Assembly: GCA_024509875.1 (NCBI GenBank)
Contig: JAMPIV010000595.1
Span: 721,001-785,000 of the forward strand
Reading direction: 5' to 3'
DNA length: 64,000 bases
Source of the DNA: Oreohelix idahoensis
Taxonomy: Eukaryota > Mollusca > Gastropoda > Stylommatophora > Oreohelicidae
Both the position numbers and the translations under genes were made by a program. The notes under the pieces were generated by a model. That model was not told the DNA's origin. It ran no database searches and saw only the letters and a program-made list of their open reading frames with translations. Positions 43,043 through 55,140 of the stretch are shown here, piece after piece (the first letter of the stretch is position 1; each line of letters opens with the position of its first letter).

Positions 43043-45171
43043 TCACCTTATCTTTTCATACTCCTCATGGACGATGTCATTGTTGCGTGTGAAATTTTCG
43101 CAACATCGTTTTATGTACAATATATATTTTGTAATGAAAGGGAAATAATCATGTGGAATTTATAGTCACTTTTCATGGTAAGCAGTTGTCTTCTCGCGTT
43201 GGTGTCGATGGTTGTTAAATTTGTTAAGCGTTCTTGAATCGAGTCCATGTATGGACTGGCTAGGCCGCTTTTTAAAAAGCGGTTGGCAACCTGTTGGGTT
43301 ATCCTTATAAGGTAATCATTCTTAAGCTGGTTCTTAGTAAAGGTCCTTGTGTCTTAAGTTATCTGAGCTGTGGTCGATTCGCGCTGGACTGCGCATGACT
43401 AAGTCTTGGGTCTTTGTCGAACGGTTTCCGCCCACTAGTGAGTGAGCGAAGATTTCGATAGCGAAGGGACGTCTCTGTGAGAGCGTCTCTGCTAATTTAT
43501 TCTGTCAGGAATGTGAAGTCCTCTTATGGATATTTCGTTTACTCGAGATGATACCTCTAGTGTATTTCCACACGCCGGAAGGCGTATTATTTCTGTGGTT
43601 ATTTCCTGAAGGCAAGGTAAATTACATTTACATTAACTTTATCGATTTCTGTTCGTGAGTGACATTTGATTCGTAGCCTGTCTTTGAAAGTCGTCATCAC
43701 GAGATGTTTTCTCAGCTCACATATTGCTACATTGAACCGCATCGGGTTGATGCATGTCCCAAGGACCATTACTTGCTACTTCGCTACATGAACTAGGTTT
43801 GAAACCTTTTGTTATCTAGAGGATTTTTTGAGGACATTATTTATACTTCAGAAGACGTGTCTGTCTTGCTGAAGTCAGATTAAGGAGAGTGAACTGATCT
43901 CATACATCTGGTTATCTCCTGGCTAAGATAGAAAGGGATGGAGAATTTTCCCAACTACATTACAGCCTTATAATGTATTGACATGCCTGTGAATCATCTT
44001 TATTATGATGCTGTCTACCGTCCATTGCTGTACTGACTATGTTGCTGTGATAATGACTGTCTGATGTACCTACATATTCGCGTATACGTTTTGTCACTGT
44101 GGCGTCCACAATAAATGATACAGAAAAACGTCACTAGCTGTTACAAGCATCATTGACTTTATACGTCGTGAGTTAACTGACGTCCTTGTGTGGATTGCCC
44201 TGTTTTGTATGATCATTGTTTGACTGTACATCATCTACACACTACACAAAACCAGACATGCGGGTACCATCCATCATCATATGGCATCACGCATCAGTCA
44301 TCAAGGCATGTAAAGAGAGGACAGGAAAGTATTCAGTGGGGTACTGGAAGATGAGACAAGTCTGTATTTCAGAGCTGGCATTTGCTGATGATGTTGCCCT
44401 GATTCCTAAATCAGACGAACATCTTCAATCCAACCTGCAAGTCTGGAAGGAAGAACTGGAGAAGAGAGGGATGATCATAAACAGCTCGAAAACAAAACCC
44501 ATGGTGATATCACGAGAGGAAAGAAGACATCAGAATAAGCTGGGAGAGCAGGTCCTGGAGCAGGTCGACCACTTTAAATACATTGGAGCTGTCATAGACC
44601 GGAAGGGAGGCATCAAAGAAGAGTTTGCTACCCAAAGAGCAACAGCTGGAAGACGTTTTCAAGCCATAAATCGAGGATTCCTCAGCAAAAGAGAAGTTGG
44701 TAAGAAGATGGCTATATACCGCCAATCTATGTCCCAGTCTTGACGTATGGATGCGAGTCATGGGCAATGACTACAACCCACAAAAGCCAGATCGAAACCT
44801 CTGAAATTAGGTATCTGAGGAATGTGGTTGGAGTAACAAGAAGAGACATGGTCCGCAAGCAGACGATACGTCAAGGCCTAAAAACGCAACCCCTGCAGAC
44901 CCAAGTAGAACTGTCCCAACTGAGATGGTTTGGCCATGTCTGCAGAATGAGAGAAGATCGGCTACCACGACAAGCATGGGAAACTAAAAGCCACTGATCC
45001 AGACCTCCATGACGACCCAAAGTCCGCTGGGAGGATAACATTAGACAATCTTTCAAGGACCGAGGACTGGAGTGGAACCAAGCCAGGAGGAAGACAGTCG
45101 ATAGAATAGTATGGCGCTCTCTCTTACAAACCTCTACACCTCACGGTAGAAGAGGAACGAATATGTAAGTA
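43043..45171 (+). pseudogene. LINE family L3, 5'-truncated, split by a solo LTR
   Basis: Bounded by an exact 15-bp duplication AGTAAATCAGGGTGG at 43028-43042 and 45172-45186. It opens in RT with SPYLFILLMDDVI, is interrupted by a solo LTR, and resumes KACKERTGKYSVGYWKMRQV and ISELAFADDVALI (catalytic ADD intact). It then has YIGAVIDRKGG, a frameshift near 44740, VLTYGCESWAM, LRWFGHVCRM and VRWEDNIRQSFKDRGLEW, and ends in TAAG repeats. Without the LTR it is about 0.9 kb. One frameshift and stops after WETKSH show it is dead. Confidence 0.88.
43081..44296 (+). mobile_element. Element E: solo LTR inserted in an L3 LINE
   Basis: 1216 bp beginning TGTTGCGTG and ending GCATCA, flanked by GTCAT at 43076-43080 and 44297-44301. 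Its start resembles element C's LTR (TGTTACGTG). It contains a polyadenylation-like AATAAATGATAC near 44112. If it is excised with one GTCAT, the LINE reading frame closes exactly (DDVI then KACKE), which fixes both boundaries. Solo LTRs form by recombination between the two LTRs of a full element. Confidence 0.85.
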
Positions 45172-45186
45172 AGTAAATCAGGGTGG

Positions 45187-46899
45187 AGGATTGAACGAGC
45201 TGAAATTCATAACTGCTTACTTCTTCATAAAAGGCGGTGGATCAGATAAAAGTTAACAATTGCCCTGACCAACGTGGCATTGTTCTTGACTTCTGAAATA
45301 TCTCATGAAACTCCCTTGAGATAGGTGCATCATTATCCTGCTATCTCCAACTCTGCCAAGCGTAATCTTGTGCAAAGGTAGACACATTTGAAGACCCATA
45401 TTAGATACTCTTGAGTTTTGGCCACTGTTGGACCACTACTGCAAAGCAGGGGAGGCAATACGGTGACATGGCCCTCGGGGTAGAATAAGTTGGACACTAT
45501 ACTATAGACGATCTCTTCTTTTCTTCATATCCAATGCACTCTTCTGGCATTTTTTATTTATTTTGTATACACATTTTTATGCGTCTCTGTCATTCTCCGT
45601 TCTTTTCACATGGTCAAAGAACTCAGTGTATTTGCTTTTAGGATATTGGGATATCAGGACAAATGTATGTAATAAGTACAGGACTTTTTTTTTCATTTTT
45701 TTTTCTCAATTCTCTAGGGAGTTGAGAATATTGTAACACTGACAGTCTGATAAATGTCTATCGATCGCACGGCCGAGATTACAGCTTCCCAGACGCATCG
45801 TTCTTAGTCTTAATTTTACTTGTCATTCAAGACGTGGGTCACAGTACTAGAAGCAAAAGTGGTCCAGTCTTGTAATTACAAGCGTCTCTATAAAGCTGTC
45901 TTTATGTCATTGCCATTGATTCTTGCGTACGTGGCCTTAATCTTTTCATATGAATATACGCTGATCCTGACTGCGCGTGGTAGTCCTGCTTGCCGTGAAA
46001 TACAGCGGTACGAGGTCAAGTTTTAAAAAAAGTGCTTGCCTTAAGAAATTGCTAAGTTGGTCAGTTTATGACTTCATGTTTATTTTTAGCCGTTACTTTT
46101 TTTTTTTTACCCCGTGTAATTCTCGGGGTATCTGAGAGGACAAAAAAAAGAATATGACAATTGTTCTCATGAGCATGTCAAAAGAGGATAAAAATGCGAG
46201 GTTGTAAATACACCTGATTTTCTATAATGTAAAATAAATTGCTACATACGTCATCTTACTTGAGCCCATAAAGCGCTTAGACGGACACTTCATAACTAGT
46301 GGTCACACTTTCAAACATTCCAATGGCGCTCTCGTGTTCTTCATGTACGTATAGAAGAAAGGGTAATAATTAATTAATAATTCATTTATTTAATTTTATA
46401 TAATTTTGTTCATGTAATGTGCGCATTGACGTTTTGCAACAATTCTCGATCCCAACTGGTGTTAATATTGCAGTTGATTTTTTTCCCACCATGATTTAGA
46501 AAGGCCCAAACCTTCTCTCTTTATCATCCTTTCTCTTGTTCCAGCAGTTTTCCTCTTTGAAACGATGTATATCTGCTATCTTGTTATCTTAACATGTGCC
46601 ATAAAAACATGGTTGTCTTCTGATGTCCTCAACAAGGTGTTTTACACATTGATCTTTTTCAGGAGGCCCCTGTCAGTACTTTTAGCTGCCTGTTTAATTG
46701 TTAACATTAACATTCTCAATATATACACCTTGCTGCATATTGCAATAGAAAACGAATAGGTTTAGGAATGTGGAAAATGAAAGTTAACTTGTATTTCTGT
46801 GGATCTGTTGTCCGTTTTTAAAATGTTAGCGATGGTGTCTCTCCCCTGGCTAAAGGGGATTATAAGTCTGTTCTGTGAATTATTTTATTTTATTACTAT
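45187..46899. other. Stretch without recognised gene
   Basis: No conserved motif. Hydrophobic short frames near 45820 and 46565 are not supported by any homology I recognise. Confidence 0.45.
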
Positions 46900-47089
46900 C
46901 TTCTTTTCTAACTTCCTCTGTCCACGCCTGTCACCAGTCACCGATATGAGAAAAAATTCGAACTCGTACCCTTCAGTCTCTAATTTGTCAGAACTGTCGC
47001 ATAGTGTATTGAAAAGTTTTTAGTTTCTGGGCACCATTTTGCCGAGTTCTAGACTACTGTTATATTGAATGATTCTAGTTCGTAGTATT

Positions 47090-47640
47090 AATCTGTAGTT
47101 CTGTGCGGAGGTAAATATAATATATTAGATATCTAGTATTTTGTGAAGTGTTTAAAGTGTTAAATCGCTTATTTCATATTTCACTAGTTAGATTTTTGTG
47201 CAGAGTGCTTAATTTATAAGTCTGTTATATTCTCTAGCTGACGTGTTTCAGTGGAAAGCAGAATAAATTATAATTTCTAGCTTAAAATCTGGTAGCTATA
47301 AGGAATTAAATTTAACTGCTAAATACTCAGTCGGGAATATTTTAAACTAACTAGTAAATGCACTGATGCCTCATGAGTATTAACGAAATATATTTATATG
47401 TATTTCTAATTCATGATGATTGATTTTTTAAATATAACTACTTCACGGGAATTTAAATGATAAGTCAAGCTGTACGCTTGCAGTTTAAAATGTAAGTTAT
47501 AACGAGTACATAGTATGTATAATTATTTTATATGTGTTTTTTCCTCTATTTAGTGAAGAAAACTGGGGTTAACCCAAACTTTGCCAGCGTTAAGTACTGA
47601 TGAGTAATATCTGAGAAGAACTAAAACATTTTCCTTAAAA
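47090..47640 (+). repeat. Interspersed repeat R, copy 2
   Basis: Inverted relative to 14560-15130, about 550 bp of clear similarity with indels. Copies share a GTTAAATCGCTTA block, TTCAGTGGAAAGCAGAATAA and the terminal GGGGT(T/G)AACC or GGGGTGACCC-type junction. Class unknown. Confidence 0.75.
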
Positions 47641-48606
47641 GACTTGGTGAAAAATCTTTACAATAACTTTAAAGGTGAAATGACATAACGGGCCTATTGC
47701 GCCAGATTTTCTTCTTCCTTAGAAAACTTAAGTACAGTTCAGCCCTTGGGGCAAGTAAACTATTACAAACAGTAACGTTCCGCAAATTATGTCAACTTGT
47801 GGTGTGACCAAGAATTTTTTTACCTTTTGATCGAAGTTACAAGCCTGACATTGTTCCTAAGTAGTGGAAACCTCGTGATTCTGATCCTGTGAGCCTGCTT
47901 GAAAACTAATTCTTACCTGAACTGACAAAGTGACACTAACTTAAAATCTGAACAAAATTATCGCCTGAAGAGGACGCTTCCCGGACAATTTGGATGAAAC
48001 TAAGATCTGCAGAGCTGGGTATCCGCTTCATCAAACAATAAAACAGATTGTGCCATAACGTGCGCCAGACGGCGAACAGCAGCACGATTGTAGGTAAGGT
48101 TGTGTGAGACAGGGCGCTGATGAATGAACCGAGAGAAAGCAGGAACGAATGACTCTTTTTTTATGGTATACCAAATTTCACCCACTTTGTAATTTCTTTA
48201 TGCAAGTTTTGTTGCAAACAAGATACTTTTCCTTAGGATAGATCATACTAATATCTAAGACTGTTCATACCTTTAAAAGGGGAAAATCATTAGATTACCG
48301 CTAATGTATCCTTGATTCCTTGGGGCTATCACTTTCTTCTAACAGGACTGTTGCAAACATCGAGGGAAAGGATCATACTGTAAGTCTATCATTCTTGTAG
48401 CATTTGTATTGACTTTATGGCTATTTGTGAATGCCTTGATGTAATTTTATGTGTTGTGATGGAATTTTCTGATAATTAAAAATTCCCTTGAACTTAATCA
48501 GTGTGTCGGGTCAGCTCGTTCCCAAATATCTATATAATCATTGTTATAGTTTTCTCATGTGTGTGTTTCTACATGTCGTCAATTGTGTGTGTGTGCACGT
48601 TAGTGG

Positions 48607-48608
<2 letters not shown>
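47641..48608. other. Stretch without recognised gene
   Basis: Nothing recognised; no long ORF with a known motif. Confidence 0.45.

Positions 48609-48666
<58 letters not shown>
48609..48666. repeat. (AT)n microsatellite
   Basis: Pure AT dinucleotide run. Generates a YIYIYI artefact frame. Confidence 0.97.
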
Positions 48667-48671
<5 letters not shown>

Positions 48672-49080
48672 TATATAGTTTATAGACTGTCTGACTCCTC
48701 TGGATCTGTTGTAGACGATAGGCGGAGAGAGAGAAGATTCTCGCTTTCCGGGACAGCCTCTATAAATTTCTACCATCTCACTCGTGGAAATCTATTTCTA
48801 CTGTCATCTCTCACTGTGGCTATCACTCATTCTAATCTATTCAGAAGAGACCAACCCAAGTCTTAATTCTCCTATCAAAAATCTACGACAAGAACATTAA
48901 ATCCTATAACATAATACCAAGCCAATGTTGGAAAACAAAAACACTATCACGAACGACTGAATACTTTTCTGTAGACGTTGCATAAAACCTTAAATTAAAG
49001 CCATTGTTTTCCACCAGTTAAAGAAAAGACGAGGATTGGTTTCGAATCAGCACGGTATCCACTTAAAACCCATCCATAGA

Positions 49081-49094
49081 CATATCGCCAACAT
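49081..49094 (+). repeat. 14-bp target duplication of the inverted L1 LINE copy
   Basis: CATATCGCCAACAT here and again at 49947-49960. Confidence 0.92.
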
Positions 49095-49946
49095 TCTTCG
49101 TCTTCTTTGATCCTTAGCCGCCGACCGTCAAAGCAGTCAGTGGCCATTATGCCTGGTGGCGTCTTGTAGGGCAACAACAAATTGATTCCACGTTGCTCGG
49201 TCGGCGGCCATCCTTCGTATAGTGCCCCAACTCTGGTTCATTCTTTGCATCTCAGCCTCTACAGTCCTCCGCCAAGTTGTTTTTGGTCGGCTTCTCTTTC
49301 GTTTTCCTTCAGGGGTCCACAGCATAGCTGTTCTTGTGATGGCATCGGGGTCTCTTCTGAGGACATGGCCAACCCAGCTCCAGCGTCTGCCAGCTATGAT
49401 GGTGTGCATGTCGTCTTGCTTGCTCCGAGTAAGCAGATCTTGGTTGGTGATGGTATTTGGCCAAAAGATTTGGAGAATTTTTCTTAGGCATGTTGTGTGA
49501 AAAGAGGAAAATTTCGACATTTCCTTCTCTGTAACTCTCCAGCTCTCCGCGCCATAGAGAAGCACAGAAAGCACACAGCTCTGATATAATCCTAATTTTG
49601 TGCTTGTGCTGTACTGAGAGGACTTCCAGATGTTGTTTAGACTAAAAAAGGCTGTTCTTGCTTTGTTCATTCTGTTGTTAATATCTTTGCTTGCTCCGCC
49701 GTCTGGTGTTACTATGCATCCTAGGTATGTGAAGGCATCTATCTGTTGCAGTTTCTGATTCCTTACTGATTTTCTACATTGGAAGATCTGGAATATGCAG
49801 ATGACATTGCACTACTAGCACATTCACATCAACACATCCAGGAAAAAACGGATAGACTTAATAAGTATAGCCAAAAAGCAGGTGGGCTTGAACATCAATC
49901 TAAAGAAGACAGAGGTCATGACGCTCAATGTGCACAACCCTGAGCC
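49095..49946 (-). pseudogene. L1-family LINE copy with 5' inversion (twin-priming product)
   Basis: The 3' part lies on the minus strand (49095 to about 49768): family tail, the GRRWSWVGHVLRRDPDAITR region, LLYGAESWRVTEKEM, FFSLNNIWKSS, TFTYLGCIVTPDGG. The remaining 5' piece (about 49769-49946) is on the plus strand and encodes STLEDLEYADDIALLAHSHQ and the following LNKYSQ segment. Compared with 53709-53900, the two pieces are adjacent in the element and meet at CCCATATCAGTAAGGAATCA, so nothing but orientation has changed. A 14-bp duplication flanks the whole. This is the signature of inversion during target-primed reverse transcription. Confidence 0.9.
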
Positions 49947-49973
49947 CATATCGCCAACATGTTTATTATTTAA

Positions 49974-49993
49974 AAAAAAAAAAAAAAAAAAAA
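49974..49993 (+). repeat. Poly(A) run
   Basis: About 20 A bases shortly after the inverted LINE; possibly the tail of another retroposon, but no body is recognised. Confidence 0.8.
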
Positions 49994-52762
49994 CTTGATG
50001 AATTGACTCCTCGGGGTTACCTACGGGGAAAGTTTTGATTCACAAGCAGGAAAGAGAAAACATTCAGGATTAAACCTTTCACGGAAATGTATGGACCAGT
50101 CTTAAAGCGAGTTACAGAAAATTGTCTAAAGGATGATGTGATCAAGAGCTACCATCAAAGGTATATGCCCCAAGAATCACTAGCAATACAGAACAGATGA
50201 TCTGCATATACTTTTTTATGTAAACAACAAAGTTGGCTTGACTTGCTTATTGTATATACGACCATGACCTTCTGTCCATTTAGAAGGTCCGGCATTAAAT
50301 CATCGATGGTAACGCCACTTTAAATCTAAGTACAGGCATACCTCACCCTTTCTACAGTGTCGTAAATAGGTCAGAAGATATTTATGGTCCCGTCTGAGCA
50401 GAGGTGATAGTGGTAAATATGTGAGAATAAAGGTGTAAGAAACAGATTTTCACGAGGGAATAGTGTAAAAGGAAGATCTGTCTCTGGAATGAGTAGTTTC
50501 CCTAGTCCAGCCTATCTATACGACTATATTTTAATATAAGACAACCTTTCTCTCTCTCTATATGAAATATAAGTTATACTAAACACACACACACACACAA
50601 TTATGTGACAACAATGCACACAAACGTGAAAAACTATGGTTAATTGAGTATGGGTCTGACCAACACGCATATGTACGTTCTTTTTGTTGTTTATTATCAT
50701 AAACGTTTTACAACATCAAACATATAGAGAAATCAAATAAATCAAGTTTACGGATATATGAAAATAACCTAATAAATGCCCTCCCCTTGTTGAGAAAAGA
50801 TCCCAAAAGAAGTTAATAACCCAAAAGGTCAAATATTAACACTATGGTACAGAATAGACAGTAAAGAAAAGAACAAAGTTCCTACTTAAGCTATCCAGTA
50901 AAGTACTCAGGTTAGCGAAATAAAAAAAGAAGTTAATACAATGATTATAACAAAGGAAAATATTTACTCTCTCTCTATCTCTCACTCTGTCATCTGTGGC
51001 CACAAACACTCTTGCTTACCTAATAATGGTGTAGGTATCCCTTGAAAAAATACAGTAGTATGAACCTATATTGTCAGGTGGGTTGCCCAAATCTGGCCCC
51101 AGTCCAGCCTTTGTATCTAATAATAATTACAAGGTGGACGCCAAAGTTGGTGGTTTCATTTTTCCTAAACGAGTCCTGTGTCACCGCATATAGTTACTGA
51201 AGCAAGACGTTCTCGGGACGTTCACAGTTATAAAAGGAGAAAAGTAGTTCCTGTATTGTCTAGCCTATGGTTGCTAAGACAAATGTTACAATATGTGAAA
51301 CTGATAATGATGGTAAATCCTATCGGCTGACTCTTATGGTGAGTGCCGATTTTGAAACAGCGTAGTTTTCTGGATCACTCCGTTGCCACGGCTGTCAAAC
51401 GTCAGGAATATATGTTCTTTCGTATGCCCAGTGGGCTGGAAAATTTGATAAATAATTCTGGGTATGGTACCGTCCAGTTACAATTAATCTTACTGTTTCT
51501 ATTGGCCTCTCTCTGAATGAAGAAGGAGGGCCGAACAGGTTCAAAAATCGAAGACCCAAAAATAATAATAATGTTACTGGAAATATTAGACCGCTGGCCG
51601 CTGGTTTTGATCAAGTGCTAGATAAGGAAGAAAAGAACATTAAAAAACTGCTACTATCCTATCCACCCGTAAGTTTTCCGCTATGGCATGTCGGGAAAAA
51701 AGGGTATGTGCCCTCCCCCGTTATTGCCTGCGAGAAAATGAACAGCGCACAAAGTCAATTATTATTCAATTTATCCATACCCGCACTTTAACAAAAATCG
51801 CCTGTTACTACTAGCTATTTGTCGGCGTCTGTTGTTTAGGCACATATCATTAACTCTAGACACTTATTTAATTTCACACAGTGAAATGTAATGCGAATTC
51901 TATTCGGTCACTGATCCGTCACACTTAATAATCTCAGTCAGCTAAGCCGTATCTTCTTGTGTAAGAAAAATGGGGTATTTAAAATTACATTACTCTGAAC
52001 GACTGGCAAGAAATATCTATGCGTTATGTTATTTCACTAGTTTTAAATGCTAAGGAATTACAGTGAATAAAATGGTAAACCCAACACATTTTAACACTTA
52101 AGCACAATTTCTATTACCCCAAATCAGAAAATGAAATCCCCACGGGACAATTTAACACAGTTAGCGAAGAAATGGTTCTAGTCCGTTGTGCTTAGCGAAT
52201 TTGAGAGAGCGCGGTATATATACAGATTATGGTGTTATTATCACTAGAAGATGTTATAATTCGCACCTCTGTATAGCAGGGAATTCACTGCGTTTCCCGG
52301 ATCAAAGGTTTGTTCGTTCATTCTACTCAGCGATGCTGACCGACATCAGAAAACTTTGCCGTGCACGGCCTCTCTTAGACTACGTCCCCTTGCGCAGATC
52401 AAACATTATCTCCCCCTGAAACGTGCTAGCATCAAAGGGGGTCGGGAAAATATTATCGTCCCTTGTCTCTCTTCAAACAATCCGTTAATTCTACGCGCGT
52501 TTGCCTAATAACCGATAATTGGCAAATCAGCTTGCATGAGAACTCAGGTAAACAAATAAGTGCTCGCTGCCTGTTATGCTGGCAGGTCACGGAAATTGGT
52601 AAATGTCTGTTTGTTTACATGTCAAGAAAACAGGGCGTGGATTAGATATGAGTAATGCAGTCAGAAAATTGCGTGGTTTGGCTTAGCAAATGGTAGACAC
52701 TAAATGGGAAAGCAAAGGCTGTCAGTTTACTGTATCAATATTTACATTCCACGTCACATACA
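49994..52762. other. Long stretch without a recognised gene, partly similar to 13490-13680
   Basis: A CA run lies at 50583-50599. The 50600-50740 part shares ordered anchors (CACAAACGTG, CTGACCAACACG, ACAACATCAAA) with 13490-13650. No protein motif is found. The small ORF near 52186 has no recognised domain. Confidence 0.4.
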
Positions 52763-53098
52763 GATTAGGGACCAGAGCACTGACGAAAGTCGAAAATCGA
52801 CGAATGTCGAAGCATAGCCTTTATTTAGCTTGCAAATGCATTAAGGCAGCCAACAAGCGTAAATGACTAACTATATAACACTTGGGAACACGTGCAATAC
52901 CTAAATAAACAGAAATAAACATAAGAATAAAGAAAATACAGTAATAAATAAAAAATACGTAAATAACATCTTACCTTAAAATCATTATTGAGCAAGTAGA
53001 CGATGAATATATACAATATATACAGTTTTGTCATTGTTGGTGCGAAGCATTGTATTATTGTAATGGCCATGATAACTTAAATGCAGAGCTATTTAAGA

Positions 53099-54570
53099 CA
53101 GACCCTTAGCTAGCAGCAGAACTATTAGAACCACTATTTGCACAAGTCTGGAAAACGGGGACAACACCATCAGAGTGGAACAAAGGAATAATTGTCAAAT
53201 TGCCCAAGAAGGGAGATCTTGCAGACTGCAATAATTGGAGAGGAATCACTCTTCTCTCAGTTCCCAGCAAAATACTAAGCAGGATAATTATACACAGAAT
53301 TTCAAAAGCAGTAGACCACAAACTGAGGAAAGAACAAGCAGGATTTAGAAAGAACAGAAGATGTGTAGATCATATATTCACTCTGAGGAACATTATAGAG
53401 CAGTGCTCAGAATGGCAAAGACAGCTGCACATTAATTTCGTTGATTTTGAAAAGGCTTTTGACAGCATACATAGGGACAGTTTATGGAAAATACTTAGGG
53501 CTTATGGAATTCCAAGCTGCATAGTGTCAATCATAAAAAGCCTCTATGCCAACTTTACGTGTAGTGTTGGGAAGAGCAACCTAACCTTTGAGGTGAAGAC
53601 AGGAGTACGACAGGGATGCCCCTTATCAACCACTCTTTTTTAACAGACATAGATTGGGTGATGCGCCAGACAACAGAGGGCAGTCCAAGAGGAATAAGAT
53701 GGACTACATTTTCTACATTGGAAGATCTGGAATATGCAGATCACATTGCACTACTAGCACATTCACATCAACACATCCAGGAAAAAACGGACAGACTTAA
53801 TAAGTTTAGCCAGCAGGTGGGCTTGAACATCAATTTAAAGAAGTCAGAGGTCATGACGCTCAATGTGAGCACCCCTGAGCCCATATCAGTAAGGAATCAG
53901 CAACTGGTACAGACAGACACCTTCACATACCTAGGATGCATAGTAACACCAGACGGCTGGGCAGGCAAAGACATCAACATCAGAATGAATAAGGCAAGAA
54001 CAGCCTTTTTTAGCCTAAACAACATCTGGAAGTCCTCTCAATACAGCACAAGCACAAAATTAAGATTATATCAGAGCTGTGTGCTTTCTGTGATTCTCTA
54101 TGGTGCGGAAAGCTGGAGAGTTACAGAGAAGGAAATGTTGAAATTGTCCTCTTTTCACACAACATGCCTAAGAAAAATTCACCGAATCTTTTGGCCGAAT
54201 ATCATCACCAACCAAGATCTGCTTACTCGGAACAAGCAAGAGGACATGCACACCATCATAGCTGGCAGACGCTGGAGCTGGGTTGGCCATGTCCTCAGAA
54301 GAGACCCCGATGCCATCACAAGAACAGCTATGCTTTGGACCCCTGAAGGAAAACGAAAGAGAGGCCGACCAAAAACAACTTGGCGGAGGACTGTAGAGGC
54401 TGAGATGCAAAGAATGAACCAGAGTTGGGGCACTGTACGAAGGGTGGCCGCCGACCGAGCAGAGTGGGGTCAATTTGTTGTTGCCCTACGGGACGCCACT
54501 GGACGTGATGGCCACTGACTGCTTAGGCGGTCGGTGGCTTAGGATCAAAGAGGAAGAGGAAGAATACAGT
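53099..54570 (+). pseudogene. L1-family LINE (RTE-like), long 5'-truncated RT copy
   Basis: Frame 1 to about 53640: PKKGDLADCNNWRGITLLSV (RT block 1), FRKNRRCVDHIFTLRNIIEQ, VDFEKAFDSIHRDSLW, KTGVRQGCPLS. A frameshift there leads to frame 2 (to 54518): TDIDWVMRQTTEGSPRGIRW, LEDLEYADHIALLAHSHQ, YLGCIVTPDG, LYGAESWRV, WSWVGHVLRRDP, GRPKTTWRRTVEAEM. The catalytic YADD is YADH, so RT would be dead even without the frameshift; the copies at 11670 and 49795 keep YADD. The 3' tail ends AGGATCAAAGAGGAAGAGG. It separates the transposase C-terminus from the presumed end of the Tigger element. Confidence 0.9.
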
Positions 54571-54586
54571 TTTGAATGTTGGTGAT

Positions 54587-54832
54587 CTAGGGGGATTCTA
54601 GATTTAGAAAATCAGATGGAGAAAATTGAGGTGACTCATCTTCAGAACTGGAGGAACTCAATCTAATTCTTTTAGGAGAAGGGGACTTTGAAGGAGATCT
54701 AACAGGGGCTGGGGCTGATGTTAATGGCTCGGAATCTGAAGGGTTAGGGGAAGGGGTAACTGAAGTTGGTTGTGGCGGTTGCGTCTTGAAAAAGAAGAGC
54801 AAAGACGTTTGCCTCATTGATGTCTTCTTCCG
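54587..54832 (-). pseudogene. Tigger/pogo-like transposase, C-terminal tail with PCNA-box-like motif
   Basis: Minus-strand frame with SMRQTSLLFFF, matching the PCNA-interacting (PIP) box pattern Q-x-x-L-x-x-F-F. It is followed by a P/S/T-rich tail (PPQPTSVTPSPNPSDSEPLT), a basic KRIRLSSSSSEDES and the end FSPSDFLNLESP-stop. Tigger and other transposases often have C-terminal disordered tails. The upstream part of the gene continues after the foldback at 55012-55140. Confidence 0.6.
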
Positions 54833-55009
54833 CTAATACTCGTGGCTGAACGCTCAGCAGTGAATATGTGTATAATGTGTAAATTTCGTACCATTTAGAG
54901 TTAGAGTTAGGGTTAGGATTAGGATTAGGGTTAACCCTAACTCTAAATGGTACGAAACTACAAATATTGTACACCTATTCATTGCTGAGCGTTCAGCCAC
55001 GAGTATTAG
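54833..55009. mobile_element. 177-bp foldback (palindromic) MITE with telomere-like core
   Basis: Ends CTAATACTCGTGGCTGAACG and its inverse. The two arms of about 70 bp are inverted repeats (CTGAACGCTCAGCA inside, then ACCATTTAGAGTTAG / CTAACTCTAAATGGT). The centre is GGGTTAACCC and the left inner arm contains TTAGAGTTAGGGTTAGGATT, i.e. TTAGGG-like repeats. It interrupts the transposase C-terminus. Confidence 0.8.
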
Positions 55010-55011
55010 GA

Positions 55012-55140
55012 AATTATCATTCTTCCTGTCCCTAAGAAGTTCTCTGAAACAGGCTATTTGGTTTTCTAGCCCAATATTTACTTTTGAACTTCTGTCGAAA
55101 TTCGGATCCACCCTTTCCCAGTATGCAACTGTGTCCTCTA
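55012..55140 (-). pseudogene. Tigger/pogo-like transposase, segment before the C-terminal tail
   Basis: The minus strand reads TVAYWERVDPNFDRSSKVNI and GLENQIACFRELLRDRKND, the conserved post-catalytic segment of Tigger-type transposases (family knowledge). Upstream the DDE domain is missing. The foldback at 54833-55009 follows immediately. Confidence 0.6.

Noticed and set aside
54744..55111. Two overlapping minus-strand frames read as single proteins
   Set aside because: They run through the foldback element; only the parts outside it match a transposase.
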